Below are positions 21,805-31,223 of a DNA stretch of 32,921 nt, piece after piece. The notes under the pieces are model-generated. The model saw only the letters and a list, made by a program, of their open reading frames with translations, had not been told where the DNA came from and did not search any database. The stretch is from contig JAFYWC010000125.1 of the NCBI GenBank assembly GCA_017546585.1, positions 1 through 32,921 of the forward strand. Direction: 5' to 3'. Numbering within the stretch: the first letter of the stretch is position 1; each line of letters begins with the position of its first letter. Source of the DNA: Bacteroidales bacterium. GTDB lineage: Bacteria > Bacteroidota > Bacteroidia > Bacteroidales > UBA932. The position numbers and the translations under genes were made by a program.

Positions 21805-22902
21805 TTAACGGTATTTCTCGTATTCAGGCATTGCGATTCCTGAAATGAAGTCCTTGAACTGTCTGTCGTCCTTAGGACAGATCACAAGAGCGTCCTCAGT
21901 GTCGATGACCATAAAGTCTTCAAGTCCCTTGATGGCGATGAGCTTCTTCTTGCCCGGTGATACGACCATCACGTTTCTTGTGTCTTCGAGAAGAGTTCTT
22001 TCACCTTCGATGACGTTGCTGTTTTCGTCCTTGCCAGGGAGGTAATTGTAGAGAGACTCCCAGGTACCGATGTCGCGCCAGCCGAACTTTACAGGGAAGA
22101 TCCACGCTCTGTCTGTCTTCTCCATCACACCGTAGTCGATGGAAATGTTGACGCAGTCGGTAAACGCTCTGAGAACAAACTCGCCCTCGATCTTCGATCC
22201 GATGGCAGCCTCCCATCCGTTGAAAAGTCCTGTTACCTCAGGGAGATGCTTCTCCATCTCCTCCTTGATGGTCTTCGCCTTCCAGATGAAGATACCGGCG
22301 TTCCAGAAGAACTCACCTGTATTGATGAAGATCTCTGCCATCTCCTTGTCAGGCTTCTCTGTGAAGGTCTTCACAGGCACCGGATTGCCGCTTGCAAGCG
22401 CCTCCTTTCCGCCTGCCGCCTGCACGTAACCATAGTTGGTGTCCGGTCTGGTAGGCTCCACTCCGAGAGTCATAAGCACATCGTTCTGCTCTACATACTC
22501 GAAAGCGTCACGGATGGTCTGAGCAAAGATTTCGTCATCATCGATGAGGTGGTCGCTCGGAGTCACTACGACATTCGCTTCCGGATTTCTCTTCAGGAGC
22601 GTATAAGTCGCATAAGCGATACAAGGCGCTGTGCTTCTTGAATAAGGCTCCGAGAGGATATTGCTGTCATTAAGTTCAGGTATTTCAGCTCGTACCAGAT
22701 CGCGATATCTCGCTGCAGTGGAGACGATGATGTTCTCCTTCGGTACGATCTTTAGGAATCTGTCGTAAGTCTCGCGGATGAAGGTCTTGCCTGTGTCCGC
22801 TACGTCCAGAAACTGCTTTGGTTTTGAAGTTCTGCTGACTGGCCAGAATCTTGTTCCGGATCCTCCGGCCATAATCACGCAATAGCAATTGTTTATGTTC
22901 AT
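21805..22902 (-). CDS. manC: Mannose-1-phosphate guanylyltransferase
   Basis: 365 aa. The enzyme makes GDP-mannose from mannose 1-phosphate and GTP in the cytoplasm, supplying mannose and fucose donors for glycans. The nucleotidyltransferase signature MAGGSGTRFWPVSR (11-24) with KPKQF (27-31) binds GTP. Further marks are FTEKPD, GEFFWNAGIFIW and the DYGVMEK segment. There is no C-terminal cupin isomerase domain, so it is the single-function form. It lies between yraN and yqeY on one transcript, 20 bp after the yraN stop. Surface glycan synthesis is its likely use here. Confidence 0.94.
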   Translation of the reverse strand: MNINNCYCVIMAGGSGTRFWPVSRTSKPKQFLDVADTGKTFIRETYDRFLKIVPKENIIVSTAARYRDLVRAEIPELNDSNILSEPYSRSTAPCIAYATYTLLKRNPEANVVVTPSDHLIDDDEIFAQTIRDAFEYVEQNDVLMTLGVEPTRPDTNYGYVQAAGGKEALASGNPVPVKTFTEKPDKEMAEIFINTGEFFWNAGIFIWKAKTIKEEMEKHLPEVTGLFNGWEAAIGSKIEGEFVLRAFTDCVNISIDYGVMEKTDRAWIFPVKFGWRDIGTWESLYNYLPGKDENSNVIEGERTLLEDTRNVMVVSPGKKKLIAIKGLEDFMVIDTEDALVICPKDDRQFKDFISGIAMPEYEKYR

Positions 22903-22922
22903 CAGTATGATGTTTTAGTGTA

Positions 22923-23312
22923 CTATAAATATATTGGTATGTATGCTTGCGGAAACCATTCCGTATTGGCTTTGTCTCCGTCAAAAGTTATTGCAACTAC
23001 ATCGAAGAAACATTCGTGTCCGCCGTAGGGCAGCCCCTTTCCGGTCTTGAGGAATCCTTTGGCAGCCTTGGCTATCCTTGACTGCTTTGCGGAGTTTACA
23101 TTGTCCTGGGGAGGGGCCTGTACGCTGAGTCTGCGGGTCTTCACCTCCACAAAATGTATTCCATCGGTGTCAAATGAGATGATATCAATCTCAAGATGTC
23201 CGTTTCTCCAGTTCCTCTCCAGTATCGTGTGACCTATGCTGCGCAGAAAATCACACGCAATGTCTTCTCCGAGTTTTCCTAGATCGCGTCTGTAATGTTT
23301 TCGATCTTCCAT
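22923..23312 (-). CDS. yraN: YraN family (UPF0102) nuclease-fold protein
   Basis: 129 aa from the ATG at 23312 (MEDRKHYRRDLGKLGEDIAC). A longer open frame reaching 23546 is the shadow of the upstream gene and has no YraN-like sequence. The protein shows GKLGEDIACDFL, then ERNWRNGHLEIDIIS with FVEVKTRR: a PD-(D/E)xK-type core (Glu-Ile-Asp and Glu-Val-Lys). The family is widespread, of unsettled function, with a predicted nuclease or DNA-repair role. Its start overlaps the end of the DUF4878-like gene by 34 bp, indicating translational coupling. Confidence 0.9.
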   Translation of the reverse strand: MEDRKHYRRDLGKLGEDIACDFLRSIGHTILERNWRNGHLEIDIISFDTDGIHFVEVKTRRLSVQAPPQDNVNSAKQSRIAKAAKGFLKTGKGLPYGGHECFFDVVAITFDGDKANTEWFPQAYIPIYL

Positions 23313-23731
23313 TCTCCCTCCCCGTTCTTCTTCACAATAGCTTTTCTCTCCTTTCTGTGGCCGTCGGCCTCCAGAGTGTAATGTACGGCTCTGCCGTCCT
23401 CGTCCTTCTCTACCTTGCCGAATTTCAGCACCGCTCCTGAAAGAAGTGATGCGGCAATCTGCAATGCTGTGCTGTCCTCCTTCTGAAGTGTCTCCCAAGC
23501 CTCCTGATGACTCTCGAGATAGTCCTTCATCGACACTGTGTTGCACAGGCCTTCGGCCGCGCTCCAGTCTCCTGCTGTAACGGCCCTGTTGAAGGCCTCC
23601 ACTACCGCCTCCGGTCCCATCTCGCCTTTCTTTGCACTGTCCTTTCCTGTGATGGCGGCGAGTCCGAACGCTACGACTGCGATGATCGCTCCGGCGATGG
23701 CTGTATATTTAAGATTTATCCTCATAATCAT
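23279..23731 (-). CDS. Membrane-anchored DUF4878-like protein
   Basis: 150 aa. An N-terminal membrane helix (YTAIAGAIIAVVAFGLAAI) is followed by a small alpha/beta domain: PEAVVEAFNRAVTAGDWSAAEGL, a helical middle, then VHYTLEADGHRKERKAIVKKNGEGEWKIENI. This matches the NTF2/SnoaL-like DUF4878 pattern. No Cys lipobox is present, so it is anchored by the helix and faces the periplasm. Its ATG overlaps the mutS2 stop in an ATGA arrangement, so it is translated in step with mutS2. A second ATG at 23725 is possible. Function unknown. Confidence 0.8.
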   Translation of the reverse strand: MIMRINLKYTAIAGAIIAVVAFGLAAITGKDSAKKGEMGPEAVVEAFNRAVTAGDWSAAEGLCNTVSMKDYLESHQEAWETLQKEDSTALQIAASLLSGAVLKFGKVEKDEDGRAVHYTLEADGHRKERKAIVKKNGEGEWKIENITDAI

Positions 23732-26262
23732 TCAAATGTAACTATTGTAACTCCTGTGCCGCCGAACTGGATGTGCTCATCGCGTACATTCGCCACTCCC
23801 GGTATTGTCCTGATGAGCTTCTGCAGCTCGTCGCGAAGCACTCCTGTGCCCTTTCCGTGAATGATTCGTACGCTTGACACTCCAAGCATAACGGCGTCAT
23901 CCACATATCTTGTCACTTTCTCGACAGCGTCGTTGAGGCGCTCGCCTCTGACGTCGATCTCTGTGCTGAAGTTCAGTTTCCTTTCGTTGATGGATGTGTC
24001 GACCTTCACAGTAGATACAGGTCTTGCGACTTCCTTCACAGCACTCTTGAACTCGTTTGAAGTAATCCTCTCGACCTTGTCGTGCGGCATCTTGCTGCTG
24101 ATGTTGCCGATGATGACGACCACTGCCTTGGCCGACACCTTGGTGACCTCTCCCACCATTCCGTTGTCCTTCACGCGCACTTTCTCTCCGACCTTGAGCG
24201 GTGCCGAACGGAAGGCCTCCAGCCTTTCCTTTTCGGCCTGCTGCTCGCGCAGTTCCTGCTGGGCCCTGTCGTCGGCGCGCTGCGCCTTCCTCTGCTTCTG
24301 CCTCTCCCTGCGCGCGTCGATCTGCTGGATCTTGCGCTCGATGTAGTCGTCCTTGTCCTTCTGTTCCTGCTCCTTCTTGGCTGCAAGGAGGGACATAAAG
24401 CCCTGAAGTTCCTTGCGGGCCTCCTGGGTGGTCTCCTTCTCGGCCTGCGACTCCTTGATGGTCTTGATGGTGTTCTCCACCTGACGGTTCGCGCCCTTGA
24501 TTATCTCTTCGGCCTCCTTCTTGGCCTTGTCCAGAATCTCCTTCTTCAGCTGCTTGATCTGCTGGAGTTCCTTCTGGTATTTGTCTGTGATGTTCTCAAG
24601 GGTCCTGTCGGTGTTCTTGATCCTCTCGAGCTTCTCGTCGAGAGCCTTGCGGTTTCTGGCGATCTTGCGCAGGTTGCGCTCGATTCCCACGAACTCTTCA
24701 CCGGCCCTTGTCTCCGCATCCTTGATGATCGTTTCAGGAAGTCCCATCTTGCGGGCGAGCTCGAATGCGAACGAATTGCCCGGCAGTCCCATCTCGAGCT
24801 TGAACATAGGCGCGATGTTCTTCACGTCGAACATCATCGCTCCGTTCATCACTCCTGTATCTGCCGATGCATACAGCTTGAGGTTCGTATAGTGTGTCGT
24901 GATGACTCCGTATGCGCCTCTCTTGTCGAGTTCGCTGAGGATCGCTTCGGCGATGGCACCTCCGGCCGCAGGCTCGGTGCCTGAGCCGAACTCATCGATG
25001 AGCACCAGTGTGCGTGAATCTGCCTTCGCGAGCATATCCTTCATATTCACGAGGAACGAACTGTATGTACTGAGGTCGTTCTCGATGGACTGGTCGTCTC
25101 CGATGTCCACCATTATCCTGTCGAAGACCATCATCTCGGATGCTTCCGATGTCGGGATGAGCATACCCCACTGGAACATATACTGAAGCAGTCCGACAGT
25201 CTTGAGACATACCGACTTACCGCCGGCATTAGGTCCTGAGATGAGCAGGATGTGCTTCTGAGGGGTCAGTGTGGCTGTAAGAGGGACGATTTCCTTCTTC
25301 TCCTTCTTGAGCGCCCTTTCCAGAAGCGGATGCCTTGCCTTGCGGAGGTTCATTTCTCCGTTTTCCGAGATTATCGGCATACCTGCGATGAAGTCCAGAG
25401 CGATCTGGGCCTTCGCCATAAGGAAGTCGATCTCTCCGAGGTATCTTGCAGAATCCAGAAGTTCCGGAATGTACGGCCTGAGGAACTCTGTGAACTCGAG
25501 GAGTATGCGGAGAATCTCCCTCTGCTCCGAGAACTGGAGCTCCTTGATCTGGTTGTCGAGCTCTACCACTTCTGCAGGCTCGATGTATGCTGTCTTTCCT
25601 GTAGCGGACTCGTCGTAGATGAATCCCGGAATGCGTTTCTTGTTTGCAGCGCTCACGGGGATAAGCATCTTGCCGTCTCTGACAGACACTCCTGCGTCGC
25701 TGTCCACGATGCCTTCCTCCTGCGCCTTCCTGAGGATGGCGCTCATTCTGCGGGAGATCGCTCCCTCCTTTTCGCGCAGTGACCTGCGGATCTCGTAAAG
25801 CTCGTCAGACGCGGTGTCCTTCACCTCTCCGTATCTGTCGATGATGCCGTCTATCCTTCTCTGCACCTCAGGGAATCCCATAATCGGTGCGGACATTCTC
25901 TTGAGGCACGGATACACTCCGTCCTTGACACCGGCGAAAAACGATGTCACCTTCCTCAATGTGTCGAGCATTGTCCTGAGCTTCCTTATCGAGATCAGGT
26001 CGATTGCAGAGGCGCTCCTCTCGAGCGGCTTCAGAAAATCTATGCAGTCGATGAAGCCGCCTGTCGGGAACCCGTCCTCGAACATCATAATCAGCCTCAT
26101 CTCGTCGGCGAGGGTAAGCCTGCGGCGGATCTCGGCTGCATTGGTCGAGAACTTCTCCGTCGCGGCCCTCTCGGTCGCATATGAAGTCGAACACCTGTCG
26201 GAAATGATCTGCCTCACGCGGTCAAATCCGATCTTCTGTTCCAGTCTTTTGTCAATATCCAT
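23728..26262 (-). CDS. mutS2: MutS2 family ATPase with Smr nuclease domain
   Basis: 844 aa. The N-terminal half has the MutS core domains without the mismatch-recognition domain. The ATPase carries Walker A GPNAGGKS (343-350) and Walker B LVLIDEFGSGTEP (419-431). A long charged coiled coil spans about 510-680. The C-terminal Smr domain (about 766-844) has EIDVRGER and HGKGTGVLRDEL. MutS2 proteins suppress homologous recombination, and in Gram-positive bacteria have been tied to splitting of collided ribosomes. The start overlaps the cdaA stop by one base (TAATG), with GGAGGA as a strong Shine-Dalgarno, so it is translationally coupled to cdaA. Confidence 0.95.
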   Translation of the reverse strand: MDIDKRLEQKIGFDRVRQIISDRCSTSYATERAATEKFSTNAAEIRRRLTLADEMRLIMMFEDGFPTGGFIDCIDFLKPLERSASAIDLISIRKLRTMLDTLRKVTSFFAGVKDGVYPCLKRMSAPIMGFPEVQRRIDGIIDRYGEVKDTASDELYEIRRSLREKEGAISRRMSAILRKAQEEGIVDSDAGVSVRDGKMLIPVSAANKKRIPGFIYDESATGKTAYIEPAEVVELDNQIKELQFSEQREILRILLEFTEFLRPYIPELLDSARYLGEIDFLMAKAQIALDFIAGMPIISENGEMNLRKARHPLLERALKKEKKEIVPLTATLTPQKHILLISGPNAGGKSVCLKTVGLLQYMFQWGMLIPTSEASEMMVFDRIMVDIGDDQSIENDLSTYSSFLVNMKDMLAKADSRTLVLIDEFGSGTEPAAGGAIAEAILSELDKRGAYGVITTHYTNLKLYASADTGVMNGAMMFDVKNIAPMFKLEMGLPGNSFAFELARKMGLPETIIKDAETRAGEEFVGIERNLRKIARNRKALDEKLERIKNTDRTLENITDKYQKELQQIKQLKKEILDKAKKEAEEIIKGANRQVENTIKTIKESQAEKETTQEARKELQGFMSLLAAKKEQEQKDKDDYIERKIQQIDARRERQKQRKAQRADDRAQQELREQQAEKERLEAFRSAPLKVGEKVRVKDNGMVGEVTKVSAKAVVVIIGNISSKMPHDKVERITSNEFKSAVKEVARPVSTVKVDTSINERKLNFSTEIDVRGERLNDAVEKVTRYVDDAVMLGVSSVRIIHGKGTGVLRDELQKLIRTIPGVANVRDEHIQFGGTGVTIVTFE

Positions 26263-27068
26263 TATTCCTCCTCAAGTGCTGTGTTAAGCAGAAGCTTAAG
26301 CTCATTTATGTTCTGGATAGGCGTAACGTTTCCTTTTCTGACGAATGAAATCTTACCAGTCTCTTCCGATACCACTACCGCATCCGCATCGGTCTCCTCG
26401 GTTATGCCTATCGCGGCCTTGTGCCTCATTCCGTAGCTGGCCGGTATGTTTGTCCTTGTCGTAATAGGCAGGGTACATCTTGCCGCAACGATCCTGTCTC
26501 CTGAAATCACAAGCGCTCCGTCGTGGAGAGGGGAGTTCTTGAAGAACAGGTTCATAATCAGGCGGCGGTGGATGCCGGCGTCGATCCTGTCTCCCGAACT
26601 GATGACCTCCTCAAGAGGGTTCTTGTGGGTGATGACGATGAGCGCTCCGGTCTTGTCCTCCGACATCCTTCGGCAAGCCTCGGCCAGATCGTTGACCTCC
26701 TCGCTTCTTTCGATGGCGGCAGTCTGCTTCCTTCCCAGGATCCTGTCGATGATGGCACGTCCTTTGGCATTGTTCATATACCTGTTGCCGAGCCTGATCA
26801 GGAATTTTCTGATCTCCGGCTGGAATATGACGATGATGGCGAGGACTCCCACATCCAGGATCATATCCAGGATGGCGGTCATAAGCCTCATATTGAACGC
26901 TCCAGTGATCACTCGGATCAGATACAGGGATACGATAGCCACGAAAATGCTCATTGCGGAAGAGCCTCTGAGCCACCTGAAAGCCACATAAATTATGACT
27001 CCGAGAAGAAGTATGTCGAGTATGTCTGCAAGTGAAATCTGCAGAAAACCGATGCTAGCCAGTACCAT
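26262..27068 (-). CDS. cdaA: Diadenylate cyclase CdaA (c-di-AMP synthase)
   Basis: 268 aa from the ATG at 27068; an in-frame ATG at 27116 lies upstream of the -7 box. Three N-terminal transmembrane helices (about 13-33, 38-55 and 62-82) precede the DAC domain. The catalytic motifs are DGALVISGDRIVAARC, with DGA at 183-185, and RHKAA at 215-219 (RHRAA in many homologues). The enzyme condenses two ATP into cyclic di-AMP, which controls osmolyte uptake and cell-wall homeostasis. It is the first gene of the operon and is coupled to mutS2. There is no CdaR-like neighbour, as is usual outside Firmicutes. Confidence 0.95.
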   Translation of the reverse strand: MVLASIGFLQISLADILDILLLGVIIYVAFRWLRGSSAMSIFVAIVSLYLIRVITGAFNMRLMTAILDMILDVGVLAIIVIFQPEIRKFLIRLGNRYMNNAKGRAIIDRILGRKQTAAIERSEEVNDLAEACRRMSEDKTGALIVITHKNPLEEVISSGDRIDAGIHRRLIMNLFFKNSPLHDGALVISGDRIVAARCTLPITTRTNIPASYGMRHKAAIGITEETDADAVVVSEETGKISFVRKGNVTPIQNINELKLLLNTALEEE

Positions 27069-27093
27069 AGACCTATAAATATATATATCCGCG

Positions 27094-27101
27094 CAAATAT
27101 A
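27094..27101 (-). promoter_or_regulatory. -7 element of the cdaA operon
   Basis: Minus-strand TATATTTG fits TAnnTTTG. The expected start near 27088 precedes the ATG at 27068 by about 20 bases and supports that start over the ATG at 27116. Confidence 0.6.
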
Positions 27102-27124
27102 GTGATAATTACACAAAGTTTTAT

Positions 27125-27132
27125 TAAGTTTG
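27125..27132 (+). promoter_or_regulatory. -7 element of the GH3 gene
   Basis: TAAGTTTG fits TAnnTTTG. The expected start near 27138 leaves a leader of about 32 bases before the ATG at 27170. It diverges from the cdaA promoter within a 101-bp spacer. Confidence 0.55.
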
Positions 27133-27169
27133 TCTTCAATATCATCACCAAAGTAACAATCACATAATT

Positions 27170-29461
27170 ATGAGAAACAGATTTATTTTAGCTGCGCTTG
27201 CTTCCCTTGGAGTAGCGGCATGCTCGGACAATGCGGTCAAACCTGCAATACCGGCAGATCCTGAAATCGAAAAGGCTGTCGAAAAGACCCTCGCTGGTAT
27301 GACTCTCGAGGAGAAGGTAGGTCAGATGACTGAAATCGCCATCGACGTTGTCGGTAATTGGGGTCCGGAGGGATTCAGCGTTGATCCTGAAAAACTTCAG
27401 ACAGTAATCGGAAAGTATAAGGTGGGTTCCATCCTCAATACACCTGTAGTTGGCCAGACTCCTGAGAAATGGCAGGAAATCATCGGTGCAATCCAGGAGG
27501 CCTCTATGAGAGAGATCGGCATTCCTTGCGTATACGGTCTCGACCAGAACCACGGTGCATCTTATGTAATGGGTGCGACTTATCTTCCTCAGAACATCAA
27601 CGTCGGTGCTTCGTTCAACCCTCAGGTAGCTTACGATGCCGGTGTTATCACAGCATACGAAAGCCGTGCGGCAAACTGTCCGTGGACTTACTGTCCTACA
27701 GTCGACCTTTCACGTGACCCGCGTTGGCCACGCGTTTGGGAGAACTACGGTGAGGATCCGCTCGTGAATGCAATCCAGGGCTCTGCAGCAGTTCGCGGTA
27801 TGCAGGGTGATGACCCTAACCATATCGGTCCGAACAACATCGCAGTGTCTGTGAAGCATTATCTCGGCTACGGCAACCCTCGTACCGGTAAGGACAGAAC
27901 TCCTGCGTATGTCCCTGAGTTTGAACTCAAGGAGAAGAACTTTGCTCCTTTCAAGGCTTGCGTCGAGGCAGGTGCCCTTACTATTATGGTGAACAGTGCC
28001 AGCGTGAACGGCATCCCTGTACACGCTAACAAGGAACTCCTCACAGGCTGGCTCAAGGAAGGTCTCAACTGGGACGGTATGATCGTTACCGACTGGAACG
28101 ACATCAATAACCTTTACACCCGCGAAGGTGTGGCTGTGGACAAGAAGCACGCTATCGAGCTTGCAATCAACGCAGGTATCGATATGACAATGGAGCCATA
28201 CGACCTCGGCTTCTGCGACCTTCTCATCGAACTCGTGAAGGAGGGTAGAGTACCGATGGAGCGTATCGACGACGCTGCACGCCGCGTACTCCGTCTGAAG
28301 TATCGTCTCGGCCTCTTCGAGAACCCTAACACTCCGCTCGAGAACTATCCTATGTTCGGAGGCGAGGAGTTCGCGAAGATCGCTACTGCTGCCGCAGAGG
28401 AGACTGAGATCCTTCTCAAGAACGCTAACGGCATCCTTCCTCTCCAGAAGGGCGTAAAGATCCTCGTGACAGGTCCTAACGCAAACTCTATGCGTTGCCT
28501 CAACGGAGGATGGAGCTACAGCTGGCAGGGACATCTTGCAGACAGATTCACTGAGAAGTACAACACAATCTATGAAGCAGTATGCAACAAGTTCGGCAAG
28601 AAGAACGTCGTTCTCGAGCAGGGCGTGACTTATGTTGCGGAAGGAAGCTACGAGGAGGAGAACGCTCCTGAGATCGAGAAGGCTGTGAGGGCCGCACGAA
28701 ACGTAGACGTGATCCTCGCCTGCATCGGTGAGAACTCATACTGCGAGACTCCGGGCAACCTTTCAGACCTTGCGCTTTCTGAAAACCAGCGCAACCTTGT
28801 GAAGGCACTTGCAAAGACAGGCAAGCCTATCGTGCTCATCCTCAACGAAGGACGTCCTCGTCTCATCAATGACATCGAGCCATTGGCTGACGGTATCATC
28901 GACATCCTTCTCCCAAGCAACTACGGTGGCGACGCTCTTGCAAACATCCTTGCAGGTGATGCGAATCCAAGCGCCAAGCTTCCTTACACATATCCACGTC
29001 ACTCTGCTGCCCTCACTACTTACGACTACAGGATCAGCGAGGAGACCGACACTATGGAAGGTGCTTACGACTACAACGCTGTCGTTTCTGTACAGTGGCC
29101 GTTCGGTTACGGACTCAGCTACACCACATTCAAGTATGACAACCTCCAGTGCTCTGTCGAGGAGTTCGGCAAGGACACAGAGCTTGTGTTCACTGTAGAC
29201 GTGACAAATACAGGCAAGGTGGCCGGCAAGGAAGTGGTTATGCTCTTCAGCCGCGATATGGTGGCTTCTATGGTTCCTGAGAACAGACGCCTCAGAGCAT
29301 ACGAGAAGGTGGAGATCCAGCCTGGCGAGACCGTGACAGTGGCTCTCAAGATCAAGGGCAGCGACCTCGCATTCGTGAATCCAAAGGGCGAGTGGACCCT
29401 CGAGCCTGGCCAGTTCAGGATGCAGGTAGGCGACAAGACACTTATGATCAACTGCAAATAA
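27170..29461 (+). CDS. Glycoside hydrolase family 3 lipoprotein (beta-glucosidase-like)
   Basis: 763 aa, BglX-like in length and order. The lipobox GVAAC ends at Cys18, so the enzyme is lipid-anchored. GH3 N-terminal domain: [13 protein letters not shown], then VKHYLGYG (228-235) and [10 protein letters not shown] (303-312) with the predicted nucleophile Asp308 in TDW. The middle alpha/beta sandwich carries ILVTGPNA and the acid/base region near VTYVAEGS, and includes [13 protein letters not shown] fibronectin-III-like domain closes the protein ([16 protein letters not shown], then [17 protein letters not shown]). It most likely cleaves terminal beta-linked glucose or related sugars from oligosaccharides in the periplasm or at the surface. 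It stands alone, with its own promoter and terminator. Confidence 0.92.
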   Translation: MRNRFILAALASLGVAACSDNAVKPAIPADPEIEKAVEKTLAGMTLEEKVGQMTEIAIDVVGNWGPEGFSVDPEKLQTVIGKYKVGSILNTPVVGQTPEKWQEIIGAIQEASMREIGIPCVYGLDQNHGASYVMGATYLPQNINVGASFNPQVAYDAGVITAYESRAANCPWTYCPTVDLSRDPRWPRVWENYGEDPLVNAIQGSAAVRGMQGDDPNHIGPNNIAVSVKHYLGYGNPRTGKDRTPAYVPEFELKEKNFAPFKACVEAGALTIMVNSASVNGIPVHANKELLTGWLKEGLNWDGMIVTDWNDINNLYTREGVAVDKKHAIELAINAGIDMTMEPYDLGFCDLLIELVKEGRVPMERIDDAARRVLRLKYRLGLFENPNTPLENYPMFGGEEFAKIATAAAEETEILLKNANGILPLQKGVKILVTGPNANSMRCLNGGWSYSWQGHLADRFTEKYNTIYEAVCNKFGKKNVVLEQGVTYVAEGSYEEENAPEIEKAVRAARNVDVILACIGENSYCETPGNLSDLALSENQRNLVKALAKTGKPIVLILNEGRPRLINDIEPLADGIIDILLPSNYGGDALANILAGDANPSAKLPYTYPRHSAALTTYDYRISEETDTMEGAYDYNAVVSVQWPFGYGLSYTTFKYDNLQCSVEEFGKDTELVFTVDVTNTGKVAGKEVVMLFSRDMVASMVPENRRLRAYEKVEIQPGETVTVALKIKGSDLAFVNPKGEWTLEPGQFRMQVGDKTLMINCK

Positions 29462-29490
29462 GGGTAACTTTCTGTTATATAAATTGATAT

Positions 29491-29528
29491 GCAATCGTCG
29501 CAGGAAACTGCGGCGATTGCTTGTCTTG
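29491..29528 (+). terminator. Terminator after the GH3 gene
   Basis: GCAATCG-T-CGCAG (29491-29503) pairs with CTGCG-G-CGATTGC (29508-29520) around GAAA, with one T-G pair, followed by TTGTCTTG. It insulates the ribosomal operon promoter that follows. Confidence 0.75.
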
Positions 29529-29561
29529 TAAAAGTTATTAACAATTTTTTGCGCTAAAGTG

Positions 29562-29591
29562 TTGAAAATTAAAATAATAATCGTATATTTG
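29562..29591 (+). promoter_or_regulatory. Strong promoter of the ribosomal-protein operon
   Basis: TTG (29562-29564) is followed after 19 bp by TATATTTG (29584-29591), fitting the Bacteroidetes -33/-7 consensus. The flank GCAGCCCGC is common after strong promoters of this group. The leader to rplC is about 57 bases. Confidence 0.75.
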
Positions 29592-29594
29592 CAG

Positions 29595-29615
29595 CCCGCA
29601 AAAATGTGAGGCGGG
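29595..29615 (+). promoter_or_regulatory. Stem-loop at the 5' end of the ribosomal operon mRNA
   Basis: CCCGC (29595-29599) pairs with GCGGG (29611-29615). It sits within a few bases of the predicted transcription start. It may protect the mRNA 5' end or take part in L4-type autoregulation; neither is shown by the sequence. Confidence 0.4.
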
Positions 29616-29653
29616 ATATAAAGTATTTATAATCAATTAATTAAACAAAACCA

Positions 29654-30277
29654 ATGCCTGGATTAATTGGAAAGAAAATCGGAATGACTTCCGTTTTCGG
29701 TGCCGATGGAAAGAACATTCCATGCACCGTTATTGAGGCTGGTCCGTGTGTTGTTACGCAGATTCGTACAGTAGAGAAAGATGGTTATGCCGCTGTACAG
29801 CTTGCCTATGACGAAACTACAGAAAAGCACGCCAGCAAGGCTCTCAAGGGCCACTTCGAAAAGGCAGGAACCACACCTAAGCGCAAGCTTGTTGAGTTCA
29901 AGGCAGACTTCGCTCAGGATCTTAAGCTCGGCGACACTCTTACAGTGTCTGACATCTTTGAGGGTGTTCAGTTCGTAGATGTTGTCGGAACATCAAAGGG
30001 TAAGGGTTTCCAGGGTGTAGTTAAGCGTCACGGCTTCGCTGGAGTAGGTGGTACAACCCACGGTCAGCACAACCGTCTTCGTCACCCAGGTTCACTCGGT
30101 GCATCATCTTGGCCTTCACGCGTATTCAAGGGAATGCGTATGGCTGGTCATATGGGTAATGAGCGCGTAACAGTGTTCAACCTCGAGGTGATCAAGGTAA
30201 TGCCAGAGAACAACCTTGTCGTAGTAAAGGGCTCTGTACCAGGAGCTAAGGGTTCATATGTAATCGTGGAGGACTAA
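29654..30277 (+). CDS. rplC: 50S ribosomal protein L3
   Basis: 207 aa, full length for L3. Begins [15 protein letters not shown] and contains the conserved [21 protein letters not shown] stretch region that reaches the peptidyl-transferase centre, followed by HRHPGSLG-type sequence ([20 protein letters not shown]) and [14 protein letters not shown]3 binds 23S rRNA early in assembly. It is the first gene of the operon here; rpsJ, which comes first in most S10 operons, is not in the 190 bp upstream. rplD starts 3 bp after its stop. Confidence 0.97.
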   Translation: MPGLIGKKIGMTSVFGADGKNIPCTVIEAGPCVVTQIRTVEKDGYAAVQLAYDETTEKHASKALKGHFEKAGTTPKRKLVEFKADFAQDLKLGDTLTVSDIFEGVQFVDVVGTSKGKGFQGVVKRHGFAGVGGTTHGQHNRLRHPGSLGASSWPSRVFKGMRMAGHMGNERVTVFNLEVIKVMPENNLVVVKGSVPGAKGSYVIVED

Positions 30278-30280
30278 GCT

Positions 30281-30907
30281 ATGGAGTTGTCAGTTTACAA
30301 AATCGATGGAACTGTTGCTAAGACAGTAACTCTCAATGAGGAGATTTTCGGCATTCAGCCAAATGACCACGCTATTTACCTCGATGTTAAGCAGTATCTT
30401 GCTAACCAGCGTCAGGGAACAGCTAAGTCAAAGGACCGTAGCGAGGTTGCTTACAGCACTAAGAAGCTCATTCGTCAGAAGGGTTCAGGTGGCGCACGTC
30501 ACGGTTCACTCAAGGCTGGTATCTATGTAGGTGGTGGACGCGTATTCGGTCCTCAGCCACGTTGCTACCGCAAGAAACTCAACAAGAAGCTCAAGCAGCT
30601 TGCAAGATTCTCAGCTCTTTCTTACAAGGCTCAGGAGAACGCAATCGTAATGGTTGAGCCATTTGCAATGGAAGCACCTAAGACTAAGGAGTTCATCCAG
30701 ATCCTTAAGAACATCAAGGCTGGTGACAGAAAGGTACTCTTCGTACTTCCAGAGAATTCTTCAAATATTTACCTTTCGTCTCGTAACCTTCCTGAGGTTA
30801 AGGTAATCACTGTAGACGAGATCAACACTTACGCAGTTATGAACTCAAATTCACTCGTACTTGTTGACGGCGTACAGGAGATCCTCGCTTCTAGAATCAG
30901 ACGATAA
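30281..30907 (+). CDS. rplD: 50S ribosomal protein L4
   Basis: 208 aa. Contains [20 protein letters not shown] and [22 protein letters not shown], the exit-tunnel loop of L4, then the globular domain ending at the C-terminal ILASRIRR. L4 lines the peptide exit tunnel with L22, and in E. coli also represses its own operon. It lies between rplC (3 bp) and rplW (12 bp). Confidence 0.97.
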   Translation: MELSVYKIDGTVAKTVTLNEEIFGIQPNDHAIYLDVKQYLANQRQGTAKSKDRSEVAYSTKKLIRQKGSGGARHGSLKAGIYVGGGRVFGPQPRCYRKKLNKKLKQLARFSALSYKAQENAIVMVEPFAMEAPKTKEFIQILKNIKAGDRKVLFVLPENSSNIYLSSRNLPEVKVITVDEINTYAVMNSNSLVLVDGVQEILASRIRR

Positions 30908-30919
30908 ACAGATTGAGAA

Positions 30920-31210
30920 ATGGGAATTTTAATTAAGCCAATAGTAACTGAGAAGTTGACGGTTCAGGGCGAAAAGTTGAACCGTTACGGATTCATTGTT
31001 GACCGCGAGGCCAACAAGCTTCAGATCAAAGCTGCGGTTGAGCAGATGTATAACGTGACTGTTGCAGACGTAAACACTGTAAACTATCACGGTAAGAGAA
31101 AGGCTCGCTATACCAAGGCTGGTATGCTCAAGGGTCGCGCAAATCACTATAAGAAAGCTTATGTGACACTTGCTGGCGAGGATAAGATTGATTTTTACGC
31201 AAACATTTAA
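30920..31210 (+). CDS. rplW: 50S ribosomal protein L23
   Basis: 96 aa. Starts MGILIKPIVTEKLT, the usual L23 opening, with KLQIKAAVEQMYNVTVADVNT and the basic loop YHGKRKARYTKAGML. L23 sits at the exit of the peptide tunnel and is the docking point for trigger factor and the signal recognition particle. Length is normal for bacteria. Confidence 0.96.
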   Translation: MGILIKPIVTEKLTVQGEKLNRYGFIVDREANKLQIKAAVEQMYNVTVADVNTVNYHGKRKARYTKAGMLKGRANHYKKAYVTLAGEDKIDFYANI

Positions 31211-31223
31211 GGGGTAATAAGCA

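Noticed and set aside
23313-23546. N-terminal extension of yraN
   Set aside because: The extension reads out of frame through the DUF4878-like gene, is Gly/Arg/Ser-rich, and YraN homology begins at the ATG at 23312.
24082-24984. 300-aa open frame on the plus strand
   Set aside because: It is antisense to the coiled-coil part of mutS2. The low-complexity Leu repeats are the complement of Glu/Lys/Gln codons.
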